Source of the DNA: DSWT01 sp035420085
GTDB lineage: Bacteria > Chloroflexota > Anaerolineae > B4-G1 > SLSP01
Assembly: GCA_035420085.1 (NCBI GenBank)
Contig: DAOLUH010000008.1
Coordinates: forward strand, 62,001-126,000
Length of the DNA stretch: 64,000 nt
Direction: 5' to 3'
Shown: one piece after another, positions 54,781-62,920 of the stretch
Position numbering within the stretch: the first letter of the stretch is position 1
How the letters are laid out: each line of letters starts with the position of its first letter
The notes under the pieces: generated by a model
Databases searched by the model: none
Seen by the model: the letters and a program-made list of their open reading frames with translations, nothing else
Told to the model about the DNA's origin: nothing
Program-made: the position numbers and the translations under genes

Positions 54781-56685
54781 TTAGCTGTGATCGCTGCGGC
54801 TTTCTGTTGAGGACTCCGGTAAAGTGATGGCAGCGATCACGCCATCCGCCTGGACGACATCTTGCAGGGACTGCGCAGCCTGCGCCACCATCGCCTCCAG
54901 GTCAGGGATGCGGATGACGCGCTCGCTAAACTCGCGCAGCCAACGCTCTCGCCCTAGCTGCGTCCGCGCCTCTTGAATGACCGCGATTCTTTCCAGGGTC
55001 ACACCGGCTAGTTCGCCAACAATGCGGTAGAGTTGCGTCTCCAGCGGTGTAAAGTGATGCACAGTGTTATAGGAGACCAGCAACAGGGCAAAAAATTCGG
55101 CCTTGGTGCGCAGCGGAATCAAAGCGATACTAGAACCGACTGACTTCTCAAGCAGACCAGCGCAAAAATCATGAAAACCGGGGAGTGGGAGAGCGGGAAT
55201 AGTTGTCATGTCGGCGATCAGCAGGGGGGACTGTAGAGCCGCGCCAATCGTCAGCGCCGCACCAAAGTCTTGGGTATCGCTGCCCACCTGTTGGGTGTTG
55301 ATCTGCGCGCCACGCAAATCGGTCACAAAATACAGTGAATCCGTTTTCTGCGCAGCGCGCACGATGTAGGCCTGACCAGGGTTGAAACCCTGAACGATTT
55401 CCAGCACCCCAGCGTAGACATCCGTTTCAGTCTGCGTTGCGCCCAAGCGCCCAGCCAGGCGATAGAAGGGGTTGGCCGTCTCCAGGATCGAGGCTTCCGC
55501 GCTCAAGCGTCGAGCGTTGTCTAGCGCAATCGCCAACTGCCAGGCCAGGCCCTGCAAAGTACGCACGTCATCCTGATCGAAGTCAATTTCTGCCGAATGG
55601 ATGTCCAACACGCCCAACAACTCGCCCGAAAGCATCAAGGGCAAAACAACCGCTGAACGGCTCGTCGCCGGATCGGGGTTGGTGGCGAAATGCGCCGCAT
55701 CCATCGCCACGTCGCTGGTTCGTACCGCGATGTGGGGGCGCTGGGTCTCCGCGACTCGCACCACCACGCTTTGGTCGCTGCGGTTAAGGCGATAGCCTTG
55801 GGCCACCAACCTGCGCCCGGCGCTCGAAGAGGCGGCGCGCAAGACAAGCCATGTCCCGGTTTCATCCGGCAAGAAGATCGCCGTATAGGCCACGTCGAAA
55901 TGGCGGCTGATCAATTGCACGGCCTGTTCCAACAACGCCTCGGCATCGAACACTGTCATGAGGGCCTGAGACACCTGCGCGGTGGCATCCAGATACAGAG
56001 CGCGGCGTTGCAAACTCAGGTTGGCTTCTTGCAGCGCGCGCATCCGTTCGCCCAGAGCGACCTGCCGCGCTTCCAAATCTTCAGAAAGCTGCGCGCTGTG
56101 CTGCACATTGGCGAAAATGCGTGGGAATAAGGTGTTACTGGCCGTAAAAAGCGCCACCGCACAGATGATAAAGACAATCAGCCCACTGACCAGCAAGGTC
56201 GGATCGTAAACGCCGCCCGGATGTTGTAGGGTACCAATTAGACCAAAACTAACCAGGATGACGAAGGTTGTCAAAATGAGACACGCGGCAACCAAAACAA
56301 TGGCGCTTTGCCGCCCTCCCAGAAAGATCGTTGCGAAAATCGTGGCGGTCAGCAAATAGATCCGCCCATCCTCTCCCCACCCGTAAGTCAGCAGATCGCC
56401 TGTTCCCAGAACAAGGATAACCACGAGAAACACCCAAACCCGCACTGAATAAGGGATACGGGGGGCAAAAGCAGCCAACACCACGGCGAGGTAGCTGACG
56501 ATAACCACGGCCATCAACCAGAATTCCTGGGTGAGAGCAATGTAATATAGCCCTACCACAACCATCGGCAGGGCCACAATGGTGACCACGCGCAATATGC
56601 GTTCAAAAAGCTGCTCACGCCACGGCAGTATCTTTGACAGAATGTCAGAGGCTTCCTGGGCAGAGACGTCATCCCTGTTCATCAT
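54781..56685 (-). CDS. Six-TM, two-GAF sensor without output domain
   Basis: 634 residues from the ATG at 56685, which overlaps the kinase gene's stop by four bases and follows GGGAGG; a much longer frame into the kinase gene is not credible. Six transmembrane segments (about 25-190; PRIPYSVRVWVFLVVILVL, GWGEDGRIYLL) are followed by a coiled coil and GAF (about 225-385, YTAIFLPDETGTWLVLRA, SAVVLPLMLSGELLGVLDIH). A second complete GAF-like domain (about 395-565, IVQGFNPGQAYIVRAAQ, GSSIALIPLRTKAEFFALLL) replaces the half-GAF module of the others. The stub (about 575-620) ends GVIAAITLPES. It is the first sensor after the histidine kinase and is translationally coupled to it, so it is the likeliest direct partner of the kinase. 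Confidence 0.93.
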   Translation of the reverse strand: MMNRDDVSAQEASDILSKILPWREQLFERILRVVTIVALPMVVVGLYYIALTQEFWLMAVVIVSYLAVVLAAFAPRIPYSVRVWVFLVVILVLGTGDLLTYGWGEDGRIYLLTATIFATIFLGGRQSAIVLVAACLILTTFVILVSFGLIGTLQHPGGVYDPTLLVSGLIVFIICAVALFTASNTLFPRIFANVQHSAQLSEDLEARQVALGERMRALQEANLSLQRRALYLDATAQVSQALMTVFDAEALLEQAVQLISRHFDVAYTAIFLPDETGTWLVLRAASSSAGRRLVAQGYRLNRSDQSVVVRVAETQRPHIAVRTSDVAMDAAHFATNPDPATSRSAVVLPLMLSGELLGVLDIHSAEIDFDQDDVRTLQGLAWQLAIALDNARRLSAEASILETANPFYRLAGRLGATQTETDVYAGVLEIVQGFNPGQAYIVRAAQKTDSLYFVTDLRGAQINTQQVGSDTQDFGAALTIGAALQSPLLIADMTTIPALPLPGFHDFCAGLLEKSVGSSIALIPLRTKAEFFALLLVSYNTVHHFTPLETQLYRIVGELAGVTLERIAVIQEARTQLGRERWLREFSERVIRIPDLEAMVAQAAQSLQDVVQADGVIAAITLPESSTESRSDHS

Positions 56686-59099
56686 TTCCTCCCATCCTCG
56701 GCGGCTGCATAGCAAGGCAGAGAGAAGGTGAAAGTGCTGCCTTTGTTGACCTCGCTGTTGACCCAGATATGTCCCCCGTGCATTTCGACGAACTCCTTGC
56801 TCAGCGCCAATCCCAAACCGATGCCGGCTTGCCAACGCCCCTCTTTATCCGCGCCTTTCTCGAAGCGGACAAAAAGCCGCTCGAGATCCTCTGGGGGAAT
56901 ACCCACACCGGTGTCACTCACACTCACGTAAATCTGGTCTTCGTTCGTCCACGCTTTGAGTTCGATCCGCCCGCGCTCGGTGAATTTCGCCGCGTTGTTG
57001 AAGAGGTGCACGAGCACCTGTCGCAGTCGAGTTGGATCAGCATATAGGGCAGGTAAATCCACGGGAATCTCGTAGGCCAGTTCAATATCCTTTCCACGCA
57101 CCAGGGCGCTGGCTGTGGGCATCACGGCCTCCACCAGGTCTTTCAGTTGCACCGGTTGGAGTTTTAATTCCAACATGCCGGCCTGAATTTGTGAAATCGC
57201 CAGGATGTCGTTGATCAGGAACAATAGACGCTGCCCATCATCGTAGATGCGCTGTATGTCTTGCATTTGTTGGGGCGTCATCGGGCCATCAATGCCCTTG
57301 ATCATCAAACGTGAAAAACCGATGACTGTGTTCAGGGGTTCGCGCAATTCGTGAGACATATTCGCCAGAAAACGCCCTTTGAACACCTCAGCCTCTTCCA
57401 GGCGTTGAGCGGCCAAACGCTCACGCTCGTAGGCCCTGGCATTCTCCAAAGCAATGGTCACCTGCCCGGCGAGCAATTCCAGGATTTCCAGTTCGTCCTC
57501 CTGAATGCCCTCGTGTTCGGTACTCAGCACGGCCAGCACGCCCAACACGCGATCGCCCATCCGCAAGGGCAGCGCCACCCGGCTCAAAGTGCGCCGGTAC
57601 CACTCCACCGTCTCGTCCGTCTGCTGATGTTCAACGAGCGCGATGCGTTTGCGCGCCGCGCGCTCGATGATGGAGCCGTCGCCAGCATATACGTGCTCGC
57701 TCCAGGCGCCTTGATCAGCGACATCCACGACGGTCTCACTGCGAGTAGCCGGACTGTGTGCGCGCAATCGTATTTCCCCTCCACCAGGTTCAACAATATA
57801 AATCGCTACCGACGCATATACAAAACTTTGACGAATCAAATCCGCGACCTGGTTGAGCAATAAAGCCGGGTCGCGTACCGAGGTGATGGCTTGAGCAACT
57901 TCCTGGCTGGCCTGTAGATGCAGGGCGCGGCGCTGAATCAGGTAGTTCGCCTGCTGCAAACGCTGCGTGCGCTCTGCCACTTTGGCTTCCAGGTCCTCGT
58001 AGAGCGACTTGAGATCTGCGGCCATCTCGTTGAAAACATACGTCAAGATGCCGATTTCATCGCGGGATGTCACCGCCAGATGCTGCGCCAGGTCGCCTTC
58101 CGCCATCGCCACGGCGGATTCTGTCAGCCGGATGACAGGGCGGGTAATTTGCCGGATCACGACGGCTGCAATGATCGTCGTCGCCAGGGCCACGGTCAGG
58201 ACAAGGGCGATCAGCGTCGCCGCAATCCGGTCGGTGGATTCCAGGGTCTCGGACTGCGCCTGTTCAACCAGAACGCCGACATCGAAATCATCCAGGTAGT
58301 AATAAGCGCCGATCACCGGGATGTTCAGGTGATTGACATACACGCCGTTGCCTGAAAGATGCGGTTGCCCGCCTTCGTCCTTGACGACCACGGCTTCTGC
58401 GCCCCCCGGCCAGATCCGCGATTGAGAAACCAGGTACACTTTCCCCGTCGCGCCGATCAAGGCTTTGTCGAGCAATGCGTCGTACTGAATGATCCGGGCT
58501 AACGCAGTTCCCCGCAGACACAGGCCGACAGTGCGCTGCTGCGTGCCATAGACCAACAACCACGTGTTAACGTCGGCGCTCGCTAGAACGAACTGTCCTG
58601 GCGGGAAACCTGAATTCCGATCCCCGGAAGTGACCGATGCAGCCTCGTCTGGCGCAAGGACAGGCAAGGTAGCCACCAATGTGGCGCTTCGACACATCCC
58701 AAGCGCCCAAAGTTCACGCCGATTCTGGTTGATGAGCGCCACCCCCATCAAATCCGGTTCCTGCGTACTGATGTCTAGCCACCAGGCTTCACGTTCATCA
58801 GCAGAGGCGTCCCCTTCCCACAAGATGGGCGTCAGCACGAGCTGCTGAATGTGCTCAAACCACTGGTGCAATTCCTCACCTTTTAATGTAGCGACCGCCT
58901 GCAACTTGCTCTTCACTTCTTCCTGAAGATTGCGGCGGTTGTTCTGGGCAGCGTATCCTCCGATCAAAGCTAAAGGAAGGATGGTCAATATGAGAAAAGC
59001 GGTCAACAGGGTTCGCCCCAGTCCTCCGCGCATCCCGGTTGTGGGGATTGAGCGTAGGCCACGGGCGGCAGCAGCGCCTGCGACTATTCGCGTTCCCAT
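56682..59099 (-). CDS. Membrane sensor histidine kinase (Cache-HAMP-GAF-HisKA-HATPase)
   Basis: 805 residues; a GTGAGGAGGT site lies just before the ATG, which overlaps the preceding gene by 16 bases. Transmembrane helix 1 (28-50), extracytoplasmic Cache-like domain (52-290), helix 2 (293-315), HAMP (316-370), coiled coil, GAF (395-555), HisKA with phospho-acceptor His583 in FLANMSHELREPLN, and HATPase_c with N-box NNAAKF (701-706), G1 DTGVGI (729-734) and G2 GIGLGLALS (759-767). All motifs needed for ATP binding and autophosphorylation are present. It has no receiver domain. It is the only catalytic signalling protein in the array and lies right behind two receiver-only proteins, its likely phosphorylation targets. 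It lacks the stub common to the other sensors. Confidence 0.97.
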   Translation of the reverse strand: MGTRIVAGAAAARGLRSIPTTGMRGGLGRTLLTAFLILTILPLALIGGYAAQNNRRNLQEEVKSKLQAVATLKGEELHQWFEHIQQLVLTPILWEGDASADEREAWWLDISTQEPDLMGVALINQNRRELWALGMCRSATLVATLPVLAPDEAASVTSGDRNSGFPPGQFVLASADVNTWLLVYGTQQRTVGLCLRGTALARIIQYDALLDKALIGATGKVYLVSQSRIWPGGAEAVVVKDEGGQPHLSGNGVYVNHLNIPVIGAYYYLDDFDVGVLVEQAQSETLESTDRIAATLIALVLTVALATTIIAAVVIRQITRPVIRLTESAVAMAEGDLAQHLAVTSRDEIGILTYVFNEMAADLKSLYEDLEAKVAERTQRLQQANYLIQRRALHLQASQEVAQAITSVRDPALLLNQVADLIRQSFVYASVAIYIVEPGGGEIRLRAHSPATRSETVVDVADQGAWSEHVYAGDGSIIERAARKRIALVEHQQTDETVEWYRRTLSRVALPLRMGDRVLGVLAVLSTEHEGIQEDELEILELLAGQVTIALENARAYERERLAAQRLEEAEVFKGRFLANMSHELREPLNTVIGFSRLMIKGIDGPMTPQQMQDIQRIYDDGQRLLFLINDILAISQIQAGMLELKLQPVQLKDLVEAVMPTASALVRGKDIELAYEIPVDLPALYADPTRLRQVLVHLFNNAAKFTERGRIELKAWTNEDQIYVSVSDTGVGIPPEDLERLFVRFEKGADKEGRWQAGIGLGLALSKEFVEMHGGHIWVNSEVNKGSTFTFSLPCYAAAEDGRK

Positions 59100-59533
59100 A
59101 CCTCCTCACCTGCTAAAATCCGGCGTACCTGCTCTGGAAAGCGATCAGGATCCAGTGGTTTGCCGATGAATCCATCGAAACCCGCCGCGCGCGCGTGTGT
59201 CATATTTTTCGCAGATACGTCAGCCGTCACCGCGATAATGGGTACGTTTTGGAAACGGGGATGCGAACGTAATGAGGCCAGAGATTGATAACCGTCAGCT
59301 TCCGGGAGCGCAATGTCCATCAGAATGACGTCAACCTTTCCCAAGGTTTCCGCAAACTCAAGCACCTTCCAGCCAGAGGCTTTCCACTCGCATTTTTTTA
59401 TGCCCAGAAAAGCCAACAAGCGCGTCATCAAGATGAAATTGTTGAGGTTGTCCTCAACGATCAAAATGACGGCATCGGTTGGCGCAATAGATTTCCACTT
59501 CATCGTTTGTTTCCCACAGTGCGGCGGGATCAA
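59084..59533 (-). CDS. Single-domain response regulator (receiver only), second copy
   Basis: 149 residues from a TTG overlapping the preceding stop; the ATG at 59503 would give 139 residues and is an equally reasonable start. One receiver domain: acidic pair E-D in ILIVEDN, phospho-acceptor aspartate in VILMDIALPEADGY (Asp73 from the TTG), switch threonine in IIAVTAD, and the conserved lysine in FIGKPLD (Lys125). No output domain follows. It shares the general pattern of its neighbour but is only moderately similar, so the two may serve different branches. Phosphorylation by the adjacent histidine kinase is inferred from the operon position. CheY- or DivK-like action by protein contact is expected. 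Confidence 0.95.
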   Translation of the reverse strand: MIPPHCGKQTMKWKSIAPTDAVILIVEDNLNNFILMTRLLAFLGIKKCEWKASGWKVLEFAETLGKVDVILMDIALPEADGYQSLASLRSHPRFQNVPIIAVTADVSAKNMTHARAAGFDGFIGKPLDPDRFPEQVRRILAGEEVWERE

Positions 59534-59919
59534 TAATCGCCTTTATAACCACTCGCCTTGAGAAACCGCGCGATTTGCAGCGGCAGTTCATCAACGTCAA
59601 TCGGTTTTGGGATATAGCCGCTGCAGCCTGCCGCAAGCGTTTTTTCACGATCACCCTGCATGACGTTAGCGGTCATGGCGATAATCGGAATGCCGGTCAA
59701 TTCTGGGATGGCGCGCATACGCTTGGTCAGCTCATAGCCATCAAGGTCGGGAAGGTTCATATCCATCAGGATAAGATCAGGTTTCTCGCGCAAGGCGATC
59801 TCGATGCCCGTAGGCCCGTCCTCGGCCTCAAAAACGTCATAATCTTCAACCAAGAGGATGCGGCGTACTAGCATACGGTTCCCGGGATTGTCTTCAATAT
59901 ACAAAATTTTTGCACCCAT
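59530..59919 (-). CDS. Single-domain response regulator (receiver only), first gene of the array
   Basis: 129 residues from the ATG at 59919, with GAGG five bases upstream; an in-frame GTG six bases earlier lies inside the ribosome site. Receiver domain with E9-D10 (ILYIEDN), phospho-acceptor Asp53 (LILMDMNLPDLDGYE), Thr83 (IIAMTAN) and Lys105 (YIPKPID). The pattern is that of DivK/CheY-type regulators that act by binding partners. It is the first gene after the promoter-like region, so it should be the most strongly expressed product of the array if transcription decays along 60 kb. It ends with a four-base overlap into the second receiver gene. Confidence 0.96.
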   Translation of the reverse strand: MGAKILYIEDNPGNRMLVRRILLVEDYDVFEAEDGPTGIEIALREKPDLILMDMNLPDLDGYELTKRMRAIPELTGIPIIAMTANVMQGDREKTLAAGCSGYIPKPIDVDELPLQIARFLKASGYKGDY

Positions 59920-59946
59920 GTCCACCTCTATGTTTGTTGCTGCTTC

Positions 59947-59976
59947 ATTATAGCACGAAAGGAGGTCAGCAACGAA
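59947..59976 (-). promoter_or_regulatory. Extended -10 promoter of the sensor array
   Basis: On the minus strand TATAAT (59947-59952) is preceded by TGC, an extended -10 element. A TTCGTT hexamer (59971-59976) lies 18 bases upstream as a weak -35; an alternative TTGCTG at 59967-59972 is only 14 bases away. The -10 is 27 bases before the first ATG, leaving a short leader. It is the best promoter match between the divergently unpaired gene ends in this gap and the only clear one for the array. Confidence 0.65.
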
Positions 59977-59985
59977 GCTATATGA

Positions 59986-59999
59986 TAACCGTTTGGTTA
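59986..59999. promoter_or_regulatory. Inverted repeat upstream of the array promoter
   Basis: TAACC-GTTT-GGTTA, a perfect five-base inverted repeat with a four-base centre, begins ten bases upstream of the -35 hexamer. Its position suits an activator or repressor site. The arms are short, so chance is possible. Confidence 0.35.
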
Positions 60000-60068
60000 A
60001 TGTTTGAAAAACGTATATTGCACTTCATTCTTTTGGTGTTGATGACTTTCATTCGCAATGGTTAAGGC

Positions 60069-62846
60069 TTATGATTTGATTATATCCTTTTTCGAACAAT
60101 AACACAATTGCAATTTGTAACAGTTATAGCAAACTAACCCTATCACGCCCAAGATACTTAATCCTATCCCGGCAAACACCGGGGTCACGCGATAAGCAAA
60201 CGCAACGCGCCATACCCCCGGTTCAACCGGAACCCCCCGGAACAGCACATCCGTCCGCAGAACATTCTCGCGGCGAGTCGCCACAACGCCGTCTGGCGCG
60301 AGAGATTGTACTTGTACCTTCCAGGCTGGATACCAGGCATCGGCCAGCACCAACAGCGCCGGAGCGGTGATGGTGAGATCAAGCACGATCTCCTCAGCCG
60401 TGTAGCGCACGACTGTCACCGACTCTGCCGCAGCCAAAGCCGCCGTATCTGGAACATCCACCACCAGGCTCTCACAATTGACCACCGCCTGCAGCGCCGG
60501 ATCAAAGGCCGGATCACGCATCAGCGCCAGCGCGTCGTCGTCCGTGGCGACGCAACGCGCCTCATGAACCAGGAACGCGCGCGGCAACACGCGCGTATTT
60601 TCGTAGATTTTCACGTCGCCGGAATGGACGAGGCGGAAATAATCCGACAGCGCCAGCGGATAGAACGCGCCGGTGCGCCCGTCAATGAGACTGGCCCCCA
60701 GCAACGTCAAGCCGCCCGCCGCAGCGCGCACGGTCAATGAGGCCGCCGGTGTAACTACGCCCAGTGGCAGACGATATGCGCCCTGGTCTGGATCGCGGAA
60801 AGGCAACGGCAGTGTGATAGACTCGCCAGACGCCGTCGTGACGACAACTTCCCCGGCGCCGCTGTACAGCCAGCCCAACGTGTCGGCCTCGAAATCCACT
60901 GGCAGCCAGGCCAGTGTCAATGCTTCCCCGGCTTCCAGGTGCGGCTGGAACTGGCGGTCATAAAAGACGCCATCTGCCCAGGCGTCGCCCGTCTTATCTG
61001 TCATCAGAAAGCGCACACCGAGCAAGGAGAGCCAGCGGCCTTCGGGAATTGTCGTCAGGTTTTCGCGCAGACGCCCATCCAGCGTTCCCTCAGGCAGGAA
61101 GAGGCGCGAGAAAGCGACGTAATGGCGCAGCGGGAGCAAGCCGCCATCGTAGCCATCCACAGCAGGAACCTCGAACGCCAGCAGCAGGTTAGGCGCTAAC
61201 ACCTCGCGCTGCTTGACGGCGACCTCGTAGGCCCAGAGCGCATCGGGAGAAAGCGCTGCGCCGTATACCGCCTCAATCTCCGTTTCGTCGCCAGCCTCGA
61301 ACAGCGTGGGTGAGAGGCTGAGGAAGCGACCTGGCGGCTGGTCCGCGTCGGCGTCCAGGCGCGCCGCCGCGACAAGATGCGCCGTCGCTGGACGGAGATC
61401 GGTGTAGGCGCGCGGGGCCGTGGCGTCGGCGTGCGGCATGTGCTCGGCGGACCAGGCCAATTCCACAAAGGCCACGCCAACCAACGCCAGCGGCGCGAAT
61501 TTGACCACAAAAACACGGAGAGCACAGAAGTTTTTGTCAAGCTTTCTCTGTGTTCTCTGTACCTCTGTGGCTAGTAGTGATTCTAGCCCCATCCCCGCCA
61601 GCAGCGCCGCCGCCAGCACGTAGAGTGCCAGAAAACGCGCGGGCGCGCGAAAATGCGCGAATCCCGGCGCGCCCAACCGCGCCGCCGCGAGGTACAGTGG
61701 ATTATACCCTCCCACCGCGAGGAACACCCCCACCCCGCCCAGAAGAACCAGCGCGAGGCCATAGCGGTCACGTTGGCGCAGCGCGCGCCATCCCCCCCAG
61801 GCCACCAGCGCCATCCCCGCCAGCCCGATGTAGGCGACAGCTTCGGGCAGCAGCGGAGGCCACAAGTATGGCGGAAGAAGCGCGCGCGGCAGCTCCCAGG
61901 GCCGCACGGAGAAGGACACCGCCTCGCGCCACGGCAACCCGCCACTGCGCGGCGAGAAGCGCGCCAACTCAATAGTCGGCACGAGCTGCGCAGCGGCGAT
62001 CAAACCGGCAAGGACGAAGGGGAGAAAGCGAGACAGTAGCCGGTAGACAGTAGACGGTAGACGGGTTCCAACTTTCAACCTGCAACCTGCAACCGGCAAC
62101 TCTCCCCCCACAACCCACACCACCAATCCCACCACCGCAATAAACGCCATCTGCGTGTGCCCCGCCAGCGCAATCAGCGCCAGCGCCCCCACACTCACCG
62201 GCGAAGGCAAACCTCCCCGCTCTCCCACTCTCCCACACGCCCCTACTCCCGCACTTCCCCCCCTGTCTACCGTCTGCCGTCTACCGTCTACCGGAAGAAA
62301 CATCAACGGCAGCCACGCCATTCCCTGCAACTGATTGAGATGTTCCACGTGAACGCCCAGGTAGCCGCTCCCGGCATAGAGTAGACCACTCAAAGCTGCA
62401 CTCCACGGGCGCAGCCCCAGACGGCGCGCGAGGATGGCGACATTCACCGCAGCCAGGCCCAGGTGCAACAGCACGCTCCAGTGCAACGCGCGCGTCATCC
62501 CCGCTAGCGACGGCCCGGCAAGCAGCCACAACGGCCAGTTGAGCGGATAAAACACGCCGGCCTGGGAGTTCGCCAGGAGCGGCGCGCCGGCGAAAAGGTA
62601 GGGGTTCCACAACGGCAGCCGTCCCGCCTGGACAGCGCGCGCGACAGCCGTCCAATAGGGGAAGAAATAGGTCTGCAAATCGCCGCCGGCCAGCACCCAT
62701 CCCGCCGCCAACCGACGATAGAGAAATAACACCCCCAACAGCATCAAAAGGTAGGGTGCGATCCTGTGCGCATAGGCCAAAGTCGAAAGTCGCGGCCCCT
62801 CGACCTCTCTGACAACTTTAGCATGAGCATCTGCCTTATTCACCAT
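60069..62846 (-). CDS. YfhO-like multi-spanning membrane protein (probable GT-C type glycosyltransferase)
   Basis: 925 residues. The N-terminus has a first transmembrane helix (about 28-45) and then GGDLQTYFFPYWTAVARA and the acidic loop typical of the family. About a dozen more hydrophobic segments follow, then a beta-rich extracytoplasmic C-terminal domain with LADAWYPAWKVQV and VPVEPGVWRVAFAYRV, and a final helix (about 890-912). These C-terminal motifs are the ones I know from YfhO proteins, which in Gram-positive bacteria modify cell-surface polymers. Three loops carry foreign-looking in-frame insertions coded by small repeats (around 61505-61570, 62040-62100 and 62216-62294). The ribosome site is weak. 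It ends 150 bp before the sensor array and is read in the same direction, so read-through into the array cannot be excluded. Confidence 0.88.
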   Translation of the reverse strand: MVNKADAHAKVVREVEGPRLSTLAYAHRIAPYLLMLLGVLFLYRRLAAGWVLAGGDLQTYFFPYWTAVARAVQAGRLPLWNPYLFAGAPLLANSQAGVFYPLNWPLWLLAGPSLAGMTRALHWSVLLHLGLAAVNVAILARRLGLRPWSAALSGLLYAGSGYLGVHVEHLNQLQGMAWLPLMFLPVDGRRQTVDRGGSAGVGACGRVGERGGLPSPVSVGALALIALAGHTQMAFIAVVGLVVWVVGGELPVAGCRLKVGTRLPSTVYRLLSRFLPFVLAGLIAAAQLVPTIELARFSPRSGGLPWREAVSFSVRPWELPRALLPPYLWPPLLPEAVAYIGLAGMALVAWGGWRALRQRDRYGLALVLLGGVGVFLAVGGYNPLYLAAARLGAPGFAHFRAPARFLALYVLAAALLAGMGLESLLATEVQRTQRKLDKNFCALRVFVVKFAPLALVGVAFVELAWSAEHMPHADATAPRAYTDLRPATAHLVAAARLDADADQPPGRFLSLSPTLFEAGDETEIEAVYGAALSPDALWAYEVAVKQREVLAPNLLLAFEVPAVDGYDGGLLPLRHYVAFSRLFLPEGTLDGRLRENLTTIPEGRWLSLLGVRFLMTDKTGDAWADGVFYDRQFQPHLEAGEALTLAWLPVDFEADTLGWLYSGAGEVVVTTASGESITLPLPFRDPDQGAYRLPLGVVTPAASLTVRAAAGGLTLLGASLIDGRTGAFYPLALSDYFRLVHSGDVKIYENTRVLPRAFLVHEARCVATDDDALALMRDPAFDPALQAVVNCESLVVDVPDTAALAAAESVTVVRYTAEEIVLDLTITAPALLVLADAWYPAWKVQVQSLAPDGVVATRRENVLRTDVLFRGVPVEPGVWRVAFAYRVTPVFAGIGLSILGVIGLVCYNCYKLQLCYCSKKDIIKS
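61505..61570. repeat. Small palindromic repeat inside the YfhO-like gene
   Basis: Imperfect inverted repeat: the left arm (61505-61530) and right arm (61542-61570) are approximate reverse complements built on CTCTGTG-type units, with an AT-rich centre. It adds about 24 codons (RTQRKLDKNFCALRVFVVK) between two hydrophobic segments without breaking the frame. Repeats with CTCTGTG/CTCTGTGG cores are known to me as dispersed intergenic elements in several bacteria. Confidence 0.7.
62040..62294. repeat. Inverted pair of GTAGACG-type repeat blocks inside the YfhO-like gene
   Basis: Block 62040-62065 (repeats of GTAGACGG) and block 62261-62294 (repeats of CCGTCTAC) are near reverse complements about 195 bp apart. 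Two further low-complexity tracts lie beside them: CAACCTG units at 62078-62100 and CTCCCAC units at 62216-62262. All are read in frame as loop segments such as VDGRRQTVDRGG and LPSTVYRLLSR. Confidence 0.75.
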
Positions 62847-62852
62847 GTTCTG

Positions 62853-62920
62853 CTTCGCCGATTTGCTGATTTGCCGATTCGCTGATTCGCTGATTCGCCG
62901 ATTCGCTCATTCGCTCATTC
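62853..62920. repeat. Tandem 8-bp repeat between two genes
   Basis: Eight consecutive 8-bp units of the pattern ATTCGCTG (variants ATTTGCTG, ATTCGCCG, ATTCGCTC) fill almost the whole spacer and run into the stop codon of the TPR gene. Unit length is not a multiple of three, which fits a non-coding array. Confidence 0.85.

Noticed and set aside
939..56685. Degenerate histidine kinases: the conserved stub as a remnant DHp helix
   Set aside because: The stub has no phospho-acceptor histidine and matches the start of a GAF domain better; no ATP-binding motifs follow in any sensor.
62853..62920. CRISPR array
   Set aside because: The units are 8 bp with no spacers, so it is a simple tandem repeat.
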